This document shows, in pieces, positions 13,686-15,431 of a stretch of 15,431 nucleotides of DNA. The notes under the pieces are model-generated. The model was not told the DNA's origin and did no database searches. It was given only the letters and a program-made list of their open reading frames with translations. Within the stretch, counting starts at the first letter, position 1. Each line of letters starts with the position of its first letter. The translations under genes and the position numbers were made by a program. Source of the stretch: Candidatus Hermodarchaeota archaeon (lineage in GTDB: Archaea; Asgardarchaeota; Hermodarchaeia; Hermodarchaeales; Hermodarchaeaceae); contig JAEOSV010000212.1 in assembly GCA_016840185.1 (NCBI GenBank), forward strand, positions 1-15,431, written 5' to 3'.

Positions 13686-14326
13686 CATCAGATCCTACTA
13701 CACCTGATTCAATCCCTCCCGCTTCTGAGGAAATGGAAGAAGAGTTTGAACAACGTCACCTGTTGGGGCAGCTCTTTGCTGCGCTCACAGCGCGGTTCCG
13801 CAATGATGAGGGACAACTCAGTATTGGTGTAAAAAGACAGGATTTACTTGAGTCGCTCCACATTAACAAAGCTGGACTAACCCGTCTTCTTGATTTACTC
13901 CGCCAACAAATATCTCCCCTCGGATTAGAATTAGTTGAATATCGGTTAGATCGGGATACCCTGTACTGTGTCCGAACCATCTATGGTGTCCCTGGCGAAC
14001 TCACAGATCCCGAATATGCGGTTCTCGGCGTTATCATTTCAGCCGTTGAACGTGCCAGTAAACATCGGCGCCCACGACGAGTTGTAACAAAAGATATTGA
14101 AACCATCTTGGTTGCCCGTGGACGTCTGTCTCGCTATCAATTAGATAAAATCCTTCGACGTCTTGGTGAACTGGGTTATATCACGCGGACAGCACGACGA
14201 ATCGCTTATGGTCCTCGGCTAGAATTAGAATTTGATGCCGAACGTCGTGAAGCGATAGCTAATGCAGCAACCATGTACCTCGCAGGGGCGATAGCCGAAT
14301 CGGAGGAGAAAGTGCATGAAGCTTGA
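13682..14326 (+). CDS. Tandem winged-helix KITE-type protein, Nse1/Nse3/ScpB-like
   Basis: Predicted kleisin-binding subunit of the SMC complex. The 214-residue protein has two winged-helix units. The first spans about 25-100, with helix NKAGLTRLLDLLRQQ and a strand pair LELVEYRLDRDTLYCVRT. The second spans about 108-185, beginning LTDPEYAVLGVIISAVE, with LSRYQLDKILRRLGELGYI and a wing AYGPRLELEF. The end of the second unit followed by ELEFDAERREAI recalls eukaryotic Nse1, where a strand and helix (GRAILEMEQYI) lead straight into a RING-like domain. Here a RING-like gene begins at that point in another frame, with an 11-base overlap. The first 24 residues are acidic and disordered. Starting at GTG 13682 is supported by GAGGAGGT. 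ScpB or MksE-like proteins are the alternatives; a KITE role is likely. Confidence 0.75.
   Translation: MTSDPTTPDSIPPASEEMEEEFEQRHLLGQLFAALTARFRNDEGQLSIGVKRQDLLESLHINKAGLTRLLDLLRQQISPLGLELVEYRLDRDTLYCVRTIYGVPGELTDPEYAVLGVIISAVERASKHRRPRRVVTKDIETILVARGRLSRYQLDKILRRLGELGYITRTARRIAYGPRLELEFDAERREAIANAATMYLAGAIAESEEKVHEA
14302..14308 (+). promoter_or_regulatory. Shine-Dalgarno site for the second RING-like gene
   Basis: GGAGGAG lies 7 bases before ATG 14316 and inside the 3' end of the KITE gene. It shows that the overlapping downstream ORF is translated independently. Confidence 0.8.
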
Positions 14327-14777
14327 TCTCTCCACCGTTGGCATCAGCTGTGTAGCCTGTGGAACGCGAACCACATTGGAACACGCGATTCAAAATGGCT
14401 GGCATCAATGTCTTCGATGCCAGTTCTTTATTGATCCCCACTGTCTACAAATCGTCCAAAACACCATGGGTGGAACCTGTCCGTCTTTTAGCCAAGGAGT
14501 CTCTCGTCACCCACTCCAACCAGCCGACATTCCCTCTGAACAAATTCTCATCTTCGTAAAGGACCAGTATCAAAAGGGGCAAGTCGGAGCCATCATCGAC
14601 GCTCTATTCTATTCAAAACCATCTGTGTTAGAAAAACCTCGACACGAAAGTCAGCTGCAATCTGAATCGGTGGAACCCCTTACACGAGAAGAAATTTGGC
14701 AACGTTATGGCCTTGTTTTAGTTCAGCGATCTCAAGGCAAATGGAAGACTTGGGAAAAAGTTGGTAGTACCAGCTAG
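14316..14777 (+). CDS. RING-like zinc protein of the SMC operon, paralogue of the one at 8025-8405
   Basis: The 153-residue protein has an N-terminal Cys-rich domain: C12-x2-C15, C32-x2-C35, x4-D40, x2-C43 (H42 adjacent) and C55, with H65 near the end. The spacing CxxC-x4-[H/D]-x2-C equals that of the Nse1 RING (CxxC-x4-H-x2-C). It aligns through WHQC, GGTCP and the GVSRHP block with the RING-like protein of the Ubl operon (WWIC, EGTCP, GVEAHP). One ligand is Asp where the paralogue has Cys, so one zinc site may be weak or use H42. Residues 75-95 look helical, and the C-terminus (EIWQRYGLVLVQRSQGKWK) could be a small folded unit. Overlap with the KITE gene suggests a split Nse1: winged helices and RING encoded by adjacent ORFs. 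E3 activity is inferred. Confidence 0.78.
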   Translation: MKLDLSTVGISCVACGTRTTLEHAIQNGWHQCLRCQFFIDPHCLQIVQNTMGGTCPSFSQGVSRHPLQPADIPSEQILIFVKDQYQKGQVGAIIDALFYSKPSVLEKPRHESQLQSESVEPLTREEIWQRYGLVLVQRSQGKWKTWEKVGSTS

Positions 14778-14857
14778 AATCCTACGAGGACATAAACTAT
14801 TTACATATCAACTAAGTAAGGCATCACCTGCTTTGCATTGCGTATTTCTCGGAGACG
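14778..14857 (+). promoter_or_regulatory. Spacer with possible promoter for the next gene
   Basis: The 80-base spacer contains AT-rich ACTATTTACATATC (14797-14810), which could hold a TATA element. A GGAG ribosome site lies 5 bases before ATG 14858. The next gene may therefore have its own message rather than belong to the SMC operon. Confidence 0.35.
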
Positions 14858-15199
14858 ATGGGTTTGGTAGAAGAAAAATCTCCTATTTGGGTTAAGCATG
14901 CTGTCCGACGTTGGAAACAATTCTACAATGAAATACAATATGCTGATGGTCAAACTGATACCTCAAGTCCTCTGAGTGCAATCTTTCGTAACGATGCCAT
15001 TGCCATGAAATCAGCTGCAGCTTCAACTGATGACGAGTCAAAATCCCCTGAATCAAGTCCATCTAAGAAAGAGGATTCCTCGCAACCTCATCCTGAAAAA
15101 AGTCCTTCTACAAAATCTGAGAAGAAGCAGAGTAAGGGACGGTTTCTCTTCAAAATTAAAGAGTTGCAATTTCTCCCCAATTTTCTTAGTTTCTTCTGA
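14858..15199 (+). CDS. Small protein with low-complexity middle, unknown function
   Basis: I do not recognise this 113-residue protein. It begins with a helical, aromatic segment (WVKHAVRRWKQFYNEIQYAD, 11-30). Residues 55-95 are a Ser/Pro/Lys/Glu-rich disordered stretch, and the end FLFKIKELQFLPNFLSFF (96-113) is hydrophobic and might bind a partner or membrane. A ribosome site GGAG precedes the ATG. Its stop is separated by one base from the stop of the convergent gene. It follows the SMC operon by 80 bases in the same direction, so a functional link is possible but not shown. Confidence 0.55.
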   Translation: MGLVEEKSPIWVKHAVRRWKQFYNEIQYADGQTDTSSPLSAIFRNDAIAMKSAAASTDDESKSPESSPSKKEDSSQPHPEKSPSTKSEKKQSKGRFLFKIKELQFLPNFLSFF

Positions 15200-15200
15200 A

Positions 15201-15431
15201 TCACTCTGAAGTGGTCTCTTCAAAACCAAGTTCTGCGAGGATATTGTCAACGATTTTTCGAGCGGAGCGTTTTGTCTCAGCTGATTCGGTGACTGGTTCA
15301 TCACTGACATCTTCTGGCAATTGTGGTAATTTTGCTAGCTTTCGAATTATACCTGAAATCGCATGCTTCGCGACTGAGACCTCAGATCCACCTGATAACA
15401 ACACCACCAATCGACCTGAGCAAACTTCATC
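15201..15431 (-). CDS. Unrecognised protein, C-terminal fragment, 5' end beyond the window
   Basis: The frame is open to the right edge and ends at TGA 15203-15201, giving about 76 visible residues. The visible part reads DEVCSGRLVVLLSGGSEVS, then a helix, a linker rich in Glu/Pro/Ser, and a final helix KRSARKIVDNILAELGFEE. A TTG at 15410 would give 69 residues, but the readable sequence before it suggests a longer protein. No family is assigned. Confidence 0.55.
   Translation of the reverse strand, partial: DEVCSGRLVVLLSGGSEVSVAKHAISGIIRKLAKLPQLPEDVSDEPVTESAETKRSARKIVDNILAELGFEETTSE

Noticed and set aside
9994..14777. Wadjet (JetABCD) or MukBEF/MksBEF defence operon
   Set aside because: The gene order includes SMC, kleisin-like and KITE-like genes, but there is no JetD-type nuclease, the SMC has an Smc6-like hinge and head, and the fourth gene is a RING-like protein.
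1..15431. CRISPR arrays, tRNA/rRNA genes, insertion sequences
   Set aside because: No regularly spaced direct repeats, no tRNA cloverleaf or rRNA-like segments, and no transposase or terminal inverted repeats were seen on reading both strands.

Overview
The window most likely comes from an Asgard (Promethearchaeota-type) archaeon. The evidence is a Rab/Ras-like small GTPase at the left edge, dense archaeal gene packing with Shine-Dalgarno and TATA-type signals, and a set of eukaryote-like genes: E1, E2, ubiquitin-like protein, RING-like proteins, a JAMM protease and an Smc5/6-like operon. All family calls are from motif reading; no database was searched.

Left part (1-5058, + strand): a 5'-truncated small GTPase, a complete malic enzyme, two tandem paralogous HAD hydrolases, and a Hef/FANCM-like SF2 helicase-type protein whose ATPase motifs are degenerate. 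A four-helix membrane protein (minus strand, 5078-5599) separates this from the next block.

Centre (5676-9752): a complete-looking ubiquitin-like modification locus. On the + strand are a JAMM/MPN+ protease and, overlapping it, a single-domain E1. Facing them on the minus strand is a five-gene operon, read from 9752 down to 7150: Ubl, E2-like protein with one cysteine, small acidic protein, RING-like zinc protein, transglutaminase-fold cysteine protease. The E1 resembles the UFM1 activator UBA5, with CxxC paired to a late NPxC-x4-C. The Ubl ends in Val-Gly-Gln rather than Gly-Gly, which recalls UFM1. Short hydrophobic-acidic motifs that look like SUMO-interacting motifs recur in the tails of three consecutive proteins.

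Right part (9994-14777, + strand): a four-gene operon with overlapping or touching ORFs, transcribed divergently from the Ubl operon across a 241-base spacer. It encodes an Smc6-like SMC protein, a kleisin candidate, a tandem winged-helix (KITE, Nse1/Nse3-type) protein and a second RING-like protein. The KITE and RING-like ORFs overlap by 11 bases and together match the domain order of eukaryotic Nse1. The second RING-like protein is a clear paralogue of the one in the Ubl operon. The inferred system is a prokaryotic Smc5/6-like complex tied to its own ubiquitin/UFM1-like conjugation pathway, and this is the main discovery candidate.

The right edge holds an unrecognised low-complexity protein (14858-15199) and the 3' end of a convergent unrecognised gene.
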